Assembly: GCA_025459145.1 (NCBI GenBank)
Contig: JALORD010000024.1
Span: 1 to 37,883 of the forward strand
Reading direction: 5' to 3'
Origin: Pirellulaceae bacterium
GTDB taxonomy: Bacteria; Planctomycetota; Planctomycetia; Pirellulales; Pirellulaceae
DNA length: 37,883 bases
Below are positions 16,064 to 24,206 of this stretch, piece after piece. Below the pieces are notes generated by a model. It saw only the letters and a list, made by a program, of their open reading frames with translations, did not search any database and was not told where the DNA came from. A program made the position numbers and the translations under genes. Every line of letters starts with the position of its first letter. The first letter of the stretch is position 1.

Positions 16064-19000
16064 TCATTCCGCGGGTGGGCTGGTCTCGGGTGCTGGCGCC
16101 GCTCCAGGACCCTCCGTCGACGGGGCGCTGGCGCCGCTGTTCGCGGGTGGGCGGTTGCGCTGTTCGCCGCGCAAGAGCCATTCAATCACGTAAAAGAAAA
16201 TCGGCGTTAGAAGGATGCCGAACAGCGTCACACCGAGCATGCCGCTGAATACGGCGACGCCCAGCGTGCGGCGCATTTCGGCGCCGGCCCCGTGTCCCAG
16301 CATGAGCGGCACAACGCCCAGGATGAATGCGAAGCTGGTCATCACGATCGGCCGCAGCCGTACCTTGCTCGCTTCGACAGTCGCCTCGAAGAGCGGTTTG
16401 CCTTCTTTCGCCATCAATTCCTTAGCAAACTCGACCACAAGGATCGCGTTCTTGCACGCCAGCCCCACCAGAACCACGAACCCAATCTGGACAAAAATGT
16501 TGAGATCCATCCGGGCGATGATGATGCCCACGAGCGCGCTGAGCACGCACATCGGTACCACCAGAATGATCGCTACCGGGAGGGACCAGCTTTCGTACTG
16601 GGCGGCCAAGACCAGATAGACGAGCACGACCGCTCCCACAAATGCCGTGAGCGGATTCTGCAAAAGATCCTTCGGGCTATTGATCACGCTCGATTGCCGC
16701 TGCAGGAACGAGATCTCAGTCCATTCAGCAACCATTGAATTCGGCAGCGTTTCAGCCGCCAGCGCATCCATCCGAGACAGGACCTGGGCGCTGCTGACGC
16801 GCGGCGAATTCACGCCGTTGATGACCGCTGCGGGAAAAGAGTTGTAGCGATTGATGAGCACCGGCCCCGTGCTTTCTTCGATCGTTGCGACTGCTCCCAG
16901 CGGCACCATTTGCCCTTGGCGATTGGGGACTTTCAGTCGCCGCACCATCTCGACGTCGATCCGAAACCTGGCATCGGCCTGCACATTGACCTGCCAGGTG
17001 CGGCCGAACTGGTTAAAGTCGTTGACGTAGTAGCCGCCCATGTAAATCTGCAGCGCGTCGAACACCTGCTTCAGCTCGACCCCCATCGCTTTGCATTTGA
17101 CGCGGTCGATGTCGATAAAAAGCTGCGGCGTGTTGGCGCGAAAGCTGTTGAATACAAGCAGCATCCCGGGGAGTTCCTGCCCCTGGGCAGCGAGCCGCTC
17201 GGCCTGTGCCTCAAGCACATCGAGTCCGTTGTCGCCGCGGTCCTCGACCATCAATTTGAAGCCGCCGGCATTGCCCAGACCATCGACCGCCGGCGCGCCG
17301 AACACCGAAATGCGGGCATCTTGGATTGCGGCCAGCTTTCGCCGCAATGTGGCAGCCACCGCGTCCGCCCCCTCGGCCGCGCCATGCCGCTCGTGAAACG
17401 GCTTGAGCACCACGAATCCACCGGCATAGTTTGAACTGATCGCGTTGGCGATGAACGACTGGCCCGAGACGGTCAAAACATGTGCGACGCCGGGCGTTTC
17501 CATTACAGCCGCTTCGATCTGCGTCACGACCGACTCGGTCCGCTCCTTCGAGGCGGCATCAGGCAGCTGCACATCGAGCAGCAAGTAGCCCTTGTCCTGG
17601 CTGGGAATGAATCCACCGGGTACCCGCGTGAAACCGAAAACCGTGAGGAGCAGCAAGCCGCCATAAACCAAGAGGACGATCGTGCTGATCCGGAGCAGCG
17701 AGGCCAAGCCGCGTCCGTAGGCCGTCGTCACCCAATCGAACGCCCGATTGAACCAGGCAAATATCACCTTGAGCACTGCATTGACCCACGGCGCCAAGAA
17801 GAACCCCGCCACCGCCCCGGGAACGAACAACATCGCACAGAGCCCCCACCAACGGGCCCAGTATTCGGCATTCAGTTCGCGATGTTCGGCATCGACATCG
17901 AGCCCCAGCCAGTTCGCTCCCCACCGCCACAACAAGTACAGCGATAATCCGCCAAAAAGCAGCACCACACCCCACCACGGCAAGGCTTCCCGATGTTCGT
18001 GGGCGTGCTCACCCGGCTTGGGGTCGCGAAACACCGAGGTCGCCCGCGCGGGCGTCATGGTCATGGCATTGATCGCCGAGATAATCATGCTGGCCGCGAT
18101 TGTCAGGGCGAATTGTCGAAAGAACTGCCCCGTGATTCCTCCCAGAAATGCGCTCGGCAGGAACACCGAACTGAGCACCAGTGTGATCGCGATGATCGGA
18201 CCGGTGATTTCGTTCATGGCGTTGATCGTCGCCTCGCGAACCTTGTAGCCCATGCCGATCCAGCGCTCGATGTTTTCGAGCACCACGATGGCGTCGTCCA
18301 CGACGATCCCAATCGCCAGCACCAGGCCGAACAGCGTCAGATTGTTGAGCGTGAAGCCCATCAGGGCCATCACCGCAAACGTACCGACGAGCGACACTCC
18401 GACATCGATCAGCGGCAGCATCACCGCTTTCCAGTCCTGTAGAAACAGGAGCACCACGATCGCCACCAGAATCACCGCATCGCGGAGCGTCTTAAACACC
18501 TCGGCCACCGACTCGCGGATAAATGGCGTGGTGTCGTAAACGATGTCGAACTTGAGTCCGGGCGGGAATTGCCGCTCCAGCTCGCGCATCTTCCGCTTGA
18601 CCCGATCCGCCGTATCGAGGGCGTTCGAGCCAGGCAGCTGAAACACGGCGAGCCCCGCCGAAGGCCTCCCATCAAGCTGACACGTAGTATTCAGGTTCTT
18701 GGCGCCGAGCTCAACGCGGGCCACGTCGCGGACCCGAGTGACTTGACCGTTCGCTCCCGTTTTGACAACGATCTCGGCAAACTCGTCAGGATCGGACAAG
18801 CGTCCGAGCGTCGTCATCGTCAGTTGAAAATCGGTTCCCGGCGGCACGGGCGGCTGTCCGATCGCTCCCGCGGCGACCTGGACATTCTGCTCGCGGAGGG
18901 CCTGCACCACATCACCGGCCGACAGGTTGCGCGTTGCAAGTTGATCGGGGTCGAGCCAGACCCGCATGCTGTAGTCTTGCTGCCCCAGGATCGAAACGTC

Positions 19001-19540
19001 GCCGACTCCCTCCAGGGCTGCCAGCTGATCGCGAACCTGAATCGTGGCATAGTTGCTGATGAAAAGCTGGTTGTAGACGGGCTGATCGGTCGCTTCATCG
19101 ATGTCCGAATAAAGATTGACCGCCAGGAGGATATTCGGCGAACGCTTCTTCGTGGTGACGCCCGTCGCTTTAACGACGTCGGGCAACAGCGGAGCGGCCT
19201 GCGCGACTCGGTTTTGCACCAGGACCTGCGCCATGTTCAGGTCGGTGCCGAGGGCAAAAGTTACCGTGAGTGTGTAACTGCCGTCGCTGGCCGATTGGCT
19301 CGACATGTATAGCGCGTTTTCGACGCCGACCACTTGTTGTTCGATCGGGGCCGCCACCGTCTCCATCACGACCTTCGCGCTTGCGCCGGGATAGGCGCAC
19401 GTCACCTGCACGGTCGGAGGGGCGATCTCCGGGTACTGGGCGATGGGCAACACGTAGTTGCAGACCACTCCTGCCAGCACAATCACGATAGAAATCACCC
19501 AGGCAAAGATCGGGCGATCGATAAAGAAGCGGGCGAGCAC
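16064..19540 (-). CDS. HAE1-type RND efflux permease with a central membrane insert
   Basis: This 1158-residue protein is an AcrB/MexB-like inner-membrane pump of the hydrophobe/amphiphile efflux family, which drives export with protons. The start MLARFFIDRPIFAWVISI is typical, as are the TM4 proton-relay motif GIVVDDAIVVLENI (D415, D416) and the TM10 segment GLACKNAILVVEFA with its lysine. Compared with AcrB there is an extra stretch at about 505-597, between TM6 and the second-half start. It carries two further hydrophobic segments (about 523-540 and 566-584) and a His/Glu-rich loop, giving about 14 membrane segments. The C-terminal tail is Pro/Ala-rich. No membrane-fusion protein or TolC-like gene adjoins it. 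The next upstream gene encodes a secreted TPR protein. Confidence 0.93.
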   Translation of the reverse strand: MLARFFIDRPIFAWVISIVIVLAGVVCNYVLPIAQYPEIAPPTVQVTCAYPGASAKVVMETVAAPIEQQVVGVENALYMSSQSASDGSYTLTVTFALGTDLNMAQVLVQNRVAQAAPLLPDVVKATGVTTKKRSPNILLAVNLYSDIDEATDQPVYNQLFISNYATIQVRDQLAALEGVGDVSILGQQDYSMRVWLDPDQLATRNLSAGDVVQALREQNVQVAAGAIGQPPVPPGTDFQLTMTTLGRLSDPDEFAEIVVKTGANGQVTRVRDVARVELGAKNLNTTCQLDGRPSAGLAVFQLPGSNALDTADRVKRKMRELERQFPPGLKFDIVYDTTPFIRESVAEVFKTLRDAVILVAIVVLLFLQDWKAVMLPLIDVGVSLVGTFAVMALMGFTLNNLTLFGLVLAIGIVVDDAIVVLENIERWIGMGYKVREATINAMNEITGPIIAITLVLSSVFLPSAFLGGITGQFFRQFALTIAASMIISAINAMTMTPARATSVFRDPKPGEHAHEHREALPWWGVVLLFGGLSLYLLWRWGANWLGLDVDAEHRELNAEYWARWWGLCAMLFVPGAVAGFFLAPWVNAVLKVIFAWFNRAFDWVTTAYGRGLASLLRISTIVLLVYGGLLLLTVFGFTRVPGGFIPSQDKGYLLLDVQLPDAASKERTESVVTQIEAAVMETPGVAHVLTVSGQSFIANAISSNYAGGFVVLKPFHERHGAAEGADAVAATLRRKLAAIQDARISVFGAPAVDGLGNAGGFKLMVEDRGDNGLDVLEAQAERLAAQGQELPGMLLVFNSFRANTPQLFIDIDRVKCKAMGVELKQVFDALQIYMGGYYVNDFNQFGRTWQVNVQADARFRIDVEMVRRLKVPNRQGQMVPLGAVATIEESTGPVLINRYNSFPAAVINGVNSPRVSSAQVLSRMDALAAETLPNSMVAEWTEISFLQRQSSVINSPKDLLQNPLTAFVGAVVLVYLVLAAQYESWSLPVAIILVVPMCVLSALVGIIIARMDLNIFVQIGFVVLVGLACKNAILVVEFAKELMAKEGKPLFEATVEASKVRLRPIVMTSFAFILGVVPLMLGHGAGAEMRRTLGVAVFSGMLGVTLFGILLTPIFFYVIEWLLRGEQRNRPPANSGASAPSTEGPGAAPAPETSPPAE

Positions 19541-19669
19541 CGTCTGGCTCCGATTTCAGCGACACAGGCCAAGCATCGTCGGCACACAAACGGGGGGCCA
19601 AGCTAGCAGATATGCCGCCCTGAAGCCATGGTCGAGAAAAGATTGAGCGCGCCGCACGCGCGACAATCT

Positions 19670-20830
19670 TTACCGCGTCGAGTTGGCGGGAGGGACCGAC
19701 GCGGTCGGTCCTCCCTGCACGAAGGGGCGATTCGCGTCGTACTGTGCGCGGCGGCGCTCGAGGGCTGCCAAGGCTCGCGGCGGTGCTACGCCGATTGCCT
19801 CGGCCACGGTCGCCAGAGCTGCGGCATAGTCGCCGCAGGAAGCCTCTGCAGCTGCCAATGCGTCGAGGTAGGTCCAATCCCGCTTCCCATCGATTTCAAT
19901 CGCCTTGCGGGCAGCTTCGAGGGCTAGTTCACCGTTGCGGAAACGCTCCTCCGGGCAGGTCGCCATCAGCCATGCCACGTTGCGATAGGCCCGTCCGTAT
20001 TTAGGGTCGAGCCGAATCGCTAGCCGATAGTCTTCTCCCGCCTCGTTCCAGCGCCCGGTGACGAACTTGGCTTCGCCCCGCCCAGCCGCAGCCGCGGCAC
20101 TCATCGGCGAAAGCTGCAAGACGTAATGGAAATCCGCCTCGGCTTCGGCGGGTTGCTGTAGCCGGAGATAGCAGTTGGCTCGGCCGAGCCGCGCTCCCTG
20201 ATCGTTGGGATCTCGCTTGAGAACCTCGCTGTAGTCGGTCACGGCAGCCGCAAACTCTCCCCGCTCGGCAAGAATCTCGGCCCGGTTGAAACGCGAGTTG
20301 CCAAACTCCGGCATAAGTTCCAGCACACGGCTGAAATCGGCCAGCGCCTCATCCATTTTTCCATGCAGCGCTAGGCTGACTCCTCGATTGTGAATTGCCT
20401 TCCACTTTTTGGGGTCGTGCCGCAGAGCCGACTCAAAGTCGTCGAGGGCCAGCGCGTCCAGCTCGTTCGCCTGCCGTTCCTGGCCATCGTTAAACAGCCT
20501 CGCCGCCTGATCGGCGTAGATTTCGCCGCGGCGGTTATAGCCCCAGGCTGCCAGTTCGTGGGCATAACGCAGAATGCGTTCGGGAGGACCGGCTGCGATC
20601 GCCCGCTCGCACACTTCGACGACGCGATGGAAATCGTCGGTCGTCGTGGCGTCCTTGGTGGCGTCGTACGTCCGTCTCAGAATGCCTGCCGCCGACTGGG
20701 CATCAATGCGCTCCAAGTCGTCCTCGGGGGGCGGCTGGGCCGGTGTTGGTGCGTTCTGGGCATGCGCGATGGCGGCGACTCCGCACAGCGCCACAACCGC
20801 GAGCAGTCCACCTCCGTTGATCCGCACCAT
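19670..20830 (-). CDS. Secreted tetratricopeptide-repeat protein
   Basis: The 386-residue product has a clear Sec signal peptide (MVRINGGGLLAVVALCGVAA, then IAHA with likely cleavage before Q25). A series of TPR units follows at about 95-350, for example DPKKWKAIHNRGVSLALHGK, MDEALADFSRVLELMP and DPNDQGARLGRANCYLRLQQ. TPRs mediate protein contacts, so it probably acts as a periplasmic scaffold. The start was chosen at the ATG at 20830, because GGGAGG lies seven bases upstream. An in-frame TTG nine codons earlier would place that sequence inside the gene. It lies 129 bp upstream of the RND permease on the same strand, so a link with efflux is possible but unproven. Confidence 0.85.
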   Translation of the reverse strand: MVRINGGGLLAVVALCGVAAIAHAQNAPTPAQPPPEDDLERIDAQSAAGILRRTYDATKDATTTDDFHRVVEVCERAIAAGPPERILRYAHELAAWGYNRRGEIYADQAARLFNDGQERQANELDALALDDFESALRHDPKKWKAIHNRGVSLALHGKMDEALADFSRVLELMPEFGNSRFNRAEILAERGEFAAAVTDYSEVLKRDPNDQGARLGRANCYLRLQQPAEAEADFHYVLQLSPMSAAAAAGRGEAKFVTGRWNEAGEDYRLAIRLDPKYGRAYRNVAWLMATCPEERFRNGELALEAARKAIEIDGKRDWTYLDALAAAEASCGDYAAALATVAEAIGVAPPRALAALERRRAQYDANRPFVQGGPTASVPPANSTR

Positions 20831-21194
20831 ATTGATCCTCCCTGATCGCTTCGCCAACTGGGGAGATTATGCCTCTTGACGGGGAATTGGGGAAAGAGCA
20901 ACTCGCCCAGCCATCGGTGAATGTTGAATCTGCGAAAGGCCACTCGCCTCGTCACTCGGAACAAGCACCGACTTAGCCCGAGAACTTGTTGCAAACGACT
21001 TTGCAGTAACAACTTGCGGCGATTCCACGCCCGCCCAAAACGGTGACAATGGGCCCGCAAGCGTATGCCAGCCGGGGACTGTTTGGTCGCGAGCCGGGAC
21101 CTGTCCGAAACCAGCAGGGCTGCTTACCATGCACTCAGCCCACTTTGAGTTTTGCTGGCTTCCCCTACCTCCCCCCTTTAGCACGCTGCGCACC
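20831..21194. other. Divergent intergenic region with a small palindrome
   Basis: This 364-bp stretch separates the divergent TPR and membrane-protein genes and should hold both promoters, though I see no convincing -35/-10 pair. An inverted repeat, TGCAAA (20990-20995) and TTTGCA (21000-21005) with a CGAC spacer, lies near the middle and could be an operator. A plus-strand frame extends 22 codons upstream of the next gene's chosen start but is unlikely to be coding. Confidence 0.3.
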
Positions 21195-21743
21195 ATGCCC
21201 GACCCAATTCTGCTCATTCTGCGGTACATGCACATTTTGGGGGCGATTACGCTGATGGGCGGGACGATCTTCATGCGGTTCGGCCTCGCCCCCGTTGTGG
21301 CGGGGCTCGACGACTCGGCCAAGGCGCATCTGCACCAGCAGGTCCGCGCACGCTGGTCGAAGCTGGTGATGATGGCGTCGGGGCTCTTGCTCGTCAGCGG
21401 CATCGCCAATCTGGCGCTCGCCTCACGATTCAACTACGAGGGACCACTCGGCGAAAAATACCACATGATCGTCGGGATCAAATTCCTGCTGGCAATTCCC
21501 ATTTTTTTGATCGCCAGCTTCCTCGCAGGCCGCAGCTCCACGGCCCAGAAATTCCAGGCCCAAGCTACGACCTGGATGAATCTGAATCTTGCCCTGGCGC
21601 TCGTGATGATTCTGATTGGCGGGGCGCTCAAGTTCGTCCCGCGAACTCCCAAACCGCTCGTTCAGCCCGCCGCTGCATCGAGCGCGCCGGCAGCGGATGA
21701 CATCGCCGACCAAACGCTTTCCTTCCGCCGCGCCGCTGAATAA
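21195..21743 (+). CDS. Four-helix membrane protein, CopD-like
   Basis: The 182-residue protein has four hydrophobic segments, at about 3-27, 53-74, 93-112 and 126-146, and an Ala/Pro-rich cytoplasmic-type tail. The first helix contains RYMHILGAITLMGG, with a histidine placed as in CopD-like and related four-helix membrane proteins. A metal or haem role is therefore possible but not shown. The ATG at 21195 places the start directly before the first helix. An upstream ATG at 21129 would add 22 residues without membrane character. It heads a plus-strand group, 65 bp before the next gene. Confidence 0.7.
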   Translation: MPDPILLILRYMHILGAITLMGGTIFMRFGLAPVVAGLDDSAKAHLHQQVRARWSKLVMMASGLLLVSGIANLALASRFNYEGPLGEKYHMIVGIKFLLAIPIFLIASFLAGRSSTAQKFQAQATTWMNLNLALALVMILIGGALKFVPRTPKPLVQPAAASSAPAADDIADQTLSFRRAAE

Positions 21744-21808
21744 GCTGGGAGCAGTCGGGGCCTGATTGAGAATTGGCCCTCCGCCCCAGTTTCCGCCCTT
21801 CGGCAACC

Positions 21809-22513
21809 ATGTCACACCGCAAACGTGCACTGGACGTACTCTGCGAGGCCCGGCAGATTCTGGCCCAGCGTTTGATCGAATTGGCGATCGAACAATCCGA
21901 GGAAATTCTGGCCGATGCGCGGGGCGACTCGTACATGAACGAGATCGAATCCCTGTACGAGCAAGTCGGAATGAAGCTGGCACACTTGGGGCAGATGATT
22001 TCGAATCTGCCGGCCGAACCGGAAGAAGCCGCATCGCCGCCACCGCTCGACGAACGCGCGGGCGAAGCGTTCTCGGTCGCCACGGAAGCCGCTCCCAGCG
22101 CCGACGCGGTCTCGCAAGACACACTTCCTGCCCTGACCGGCCCCGTCTACGTTGCGGCCCCGGCTCTGCCGTCGCCGGGAAGCGTCACCACAACGCGTTC
22201 CCGGGCCACCCAGCTTTCGCTGCAGGCGTTCGCAGCGCAGATTCAAGCGGGGGATCTGCTGGCAGCCGGCCGTACGATTGGCGCCCTGTTCGAACTGGAA
22301 CAGCCGCGGTCGATTGCCTGTGCGGCAACATTTGCGCAGCGCGTTCGTACGGAAGCCAGCTTTTTTCGTCGAGTTATGCAACTCCGCAGCCAGGTCCAAG
22401 CCGGCGACGACCAACGCGTGCGGGCCCTCCTGGGAGATTGCTTCGGCCTGTCCCGCGGCGAATCGCAGGAAGTGCTCACAGTCCTGCGGCGTCGGTTGCG
22501 GTTAGAAGACTGA
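21809..22513 (+). CDS. Unrecognised helical protein with a Pro/Ala linker
   Basis: I do not recognise this 234-residue protein. It has three parts. Residues 1-68 are helical and charged (ALDVLCEARQILAQRLIELA, EQSEEILADARGD). A Pro/Ala/Ser-rich linker covers about 72-130. A second helical region at about 135-234 contains AFAAQIQAGDLLAAGRTIGA and ends in an Arg-rich segment. No signal peptide, membrane segment or cysteine motif is seen, so it is probably cytoplasmic. The start at ATG 21809 fits where the charged helix begins; a frame extension of 12 codons upstream is possible. Composition and length suggest a real gene. Confidence 0.7.
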   Translation: MSHRKRALDVLCEARQILAQRLIELAIEQSEEILADARGDSYMNEIESLYEQVGMKLAHLGQMISNLPAEPEEAASPPPLDERAGEAFSVATEAAPSADAVSQDTLPALTGPVYVAAPALPSPGSVTTTRSRATQLSLQAFAAQIQAGDLLAAGRTIGALFELEQPRSIACAATFAQRVRTEASFFRRVMQLRSQVQAGDDQRVRALLGDCFGLSRGESQEVLTVLRRRLRLED

Positions 22514-22641
22514 TCGACCAGACTAAAAGGATCGAGGCGGGTTGGCGTCCTATCGCCACCAGCGCACCTGCAAGGGATGCACTGTGCCGCGCTAACGTCG
22601 ACGGCACGCCGCCCACTCCATCAACCACGAGCGACCCTGCA

Positions 22642-22809
22642 ATGGACGGTAAGGCGAAAAAACGACTCGAAGTCATCCGCCAGAAACTCCCGCTCCTCAA
22701 ACAGCGCCTGGCTGGCGCGAAAAAGCAAGAAGACGAACCGGGCGAGGTCAAAAAGCTGGAACAAGAGATTGCCAGCCTGGAATCAGAAGCAGCGAAGTTG
22801 CGCTCGTAG
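22642..22809 (+). CDS. Small lysine-rich coiled-coil protein (55 aa)
   Basis: A short frame encodes MDGKAKKRLEVIRQKLPLLK, continuing QRLAGAKKQEDEPGEVKKLE and a leucine/glutamate heptad to the stop. It is predicted to form one coiled-coil hairpin broken by the DEPGE turn. I recall small proteins of this pattern as recurrent in planctomycetes; their function is unknown to me. A longer in-frame opening upstream overlaps the previous gene in another frame and is not protein-like, so the ATG at 22642 was chosen. It begins 128 bp after the previous gene and ends 41 bp before the TPR gene. Confidence 0.7.
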   Translation: MDGKAKKRLEVIRQKLPLLKQRLAGAKKQEDEPGEVKKLEQEIASLESEAAKLRS

Positions 22810-22850
22810 ATCTGACGGTCAACGCGCAGCTTGGGTGGGGCGCCCCGATA

Positions 22851-24206
22851 ATGCGACGCCGAAAAGCAACTGCCGAAGACACAGGCCTGCGCACTGGCGA
22901 CAGTCGCCTGTCTCCTGCTCGCCCTCGCCATTCGAATCGCGTCTGGTTATTGGTCATCATCCTTGGTTGCCTCTCGTCGCGCGATTTCGAGGGAGCACTA
23001 CGGTGGCACGATATCGCCTCGCGTATTTGCCGTCAAAGTCCCGACAATGCTTTACTCCTGGCCCGCATTGCCCGACAAAAAAGTGATCGAAAGTCGTTTC
23101 AGCAGGCCCTGACGCTTGCTCGTCGGTGGGGCGCCGATCCCGCTCTGGTTCGCCGCCAGGAGATTTTGGCCCAGTCCCAGGCCGGCGAACTCGAGGAAGT
23201 TGAGGGGGAACTAGTTCGCGAATTGGCACGTTCGGGTGCCGCAGCTGATGAGATTAGCGAGGCGTACGCCAACGGACTGGCCATGAATGCCCGCTTTGAT
23301 GACGCCCTCAGCGTACTCGATGCCTGGCGCAAGGACTTTCCAGACGACCCGCGTCCCGACTACCGAATTGGCAGAATCCAGGAGCATCGGGAAATGTATT
23401 TGGCGGCGGAGACGAGTTATCGCCGCTCCATTTCGCGGGATTCTCGCTTTTACCCCGCTCGCTACAGTCTCGGACGGGTGCTGCTGCACGAGCGTCGCGG
23501 GGAAGAAGCTGTCGAAATGTTCCGATCGTGCCTGGCGATGCAGCGTCCGGAAGCAGTTCAAGTGGAACTTGCTGTCGCCCTTAAATCGCTCGGCGAGTTG
23601 GACGAGGCGCGTGCCCTGCTGCGCTCGGTTGTCGAAGCGGATCCTGCCTTACTCCGCGATTCTTACATGACACTTGACCAACAACCGGAAGGCTTTAAGG
23701 CTGCAGCCGAATACGGACGCCTTGAGACCGATGCAGGAAATTTCGCGGAAGCGTGTAAGTGGCTGGAGATCGCACTCGCCCGACATCCCCAGGACCTGAT
23801 GGCTCGATACGCGCTGGCCGTATCGCTCCGTGGCCTCGGCAAGCTGGAGGAAGCGGAAAAGCACTTTGCACTGGTCGAGAGGGCGCGCGAAGCATTGCAG
23901 GAGGCAAACTCGCTCAGCCAGCGAATCAAGGCCGAGCCAGGCGACCTCGAAGCTCGCCTGTCTCTGGGAAAACTGGTCCTCGACAACGAGTCGGAGCGAA
24001 CTGGCATATACTGGATTAAGTCGATTTTCGCCTTCGACCCCAATTACGCGCCGGCCCACGAGGCACTTGCCGATTACTACGCTGCTCGGGCAGACGACCA
24101 GCTTGAGTTTGCAGAACTTGCCACGTATCACCGAAATCGAGCCCAGCAAATCTCGAAACCGCATGCACCGAATTCTCGAGGGAGCGTTTACCCGCACCAG
24201 CCTTAA
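22851..24206 (+). CDS. TPR protein with a short N-terminal hydrophobic segment
   Basis: The 451-residue protein has an Arg-rich N-terminus and one short hydrophobic stretch (VWLLVIILGCL, 31-41), followed by TPR-like helical repeats over most of its length. Clear units include YLAAETSYRRSISRDSRFYP, ARYSLGRVLLHERRGEEAVE, EACKWLEIALARHPQDLMAR and YALAVSLRGLGKLEEAEKHF. The hydrophobic stretch is short for a full membrane anchor, so topology is uncertain. Its last 44 bases overlap the chosen start of the FG-GAP/ASPIC gene, which suggests translational coupling. TPR and CRTAC1-like genes often stand side by side in planctomycetes, so a joint role at the cell surface is plausible but unproven. Confidence 0.82.
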   Translation: MRRRKATAEDTGLRTGDSRLSPARPRHSNRVWLLVIILGCLSSRDFEGALRWHDIASRICRQSPDNALLLARIARQKSDRKSFQQALTLARRWGADPALVRRQEILAQSQAGELEEVEGELVRELARSGAAADEISEAYANGLAMNARFDDALSVLDAWRKDFPDDPRPDYRIGRIQEHREMYLAAETSYRRSISRDSRFYPARYSLGRVLLHERRGEEAVEMFRSCLAMQRPEAVQVELAVALKSLGELDEARALLRSVVEADPALLRDSYMTLDQQPEGFKAAAEYGRLETDAGNFAEACKWLEIALARHPQDLMARYALAVSLRGLGKLEEAEKHFALVERAREALQEANSLSQRIKAEPGDLEARLSLGKLVLDNESERTGIYWIKSIFAFDPNYAPAHEALADYYAARADDQLEFAELATYHRNRAQQISKPHAPNSRGSVYPHQP

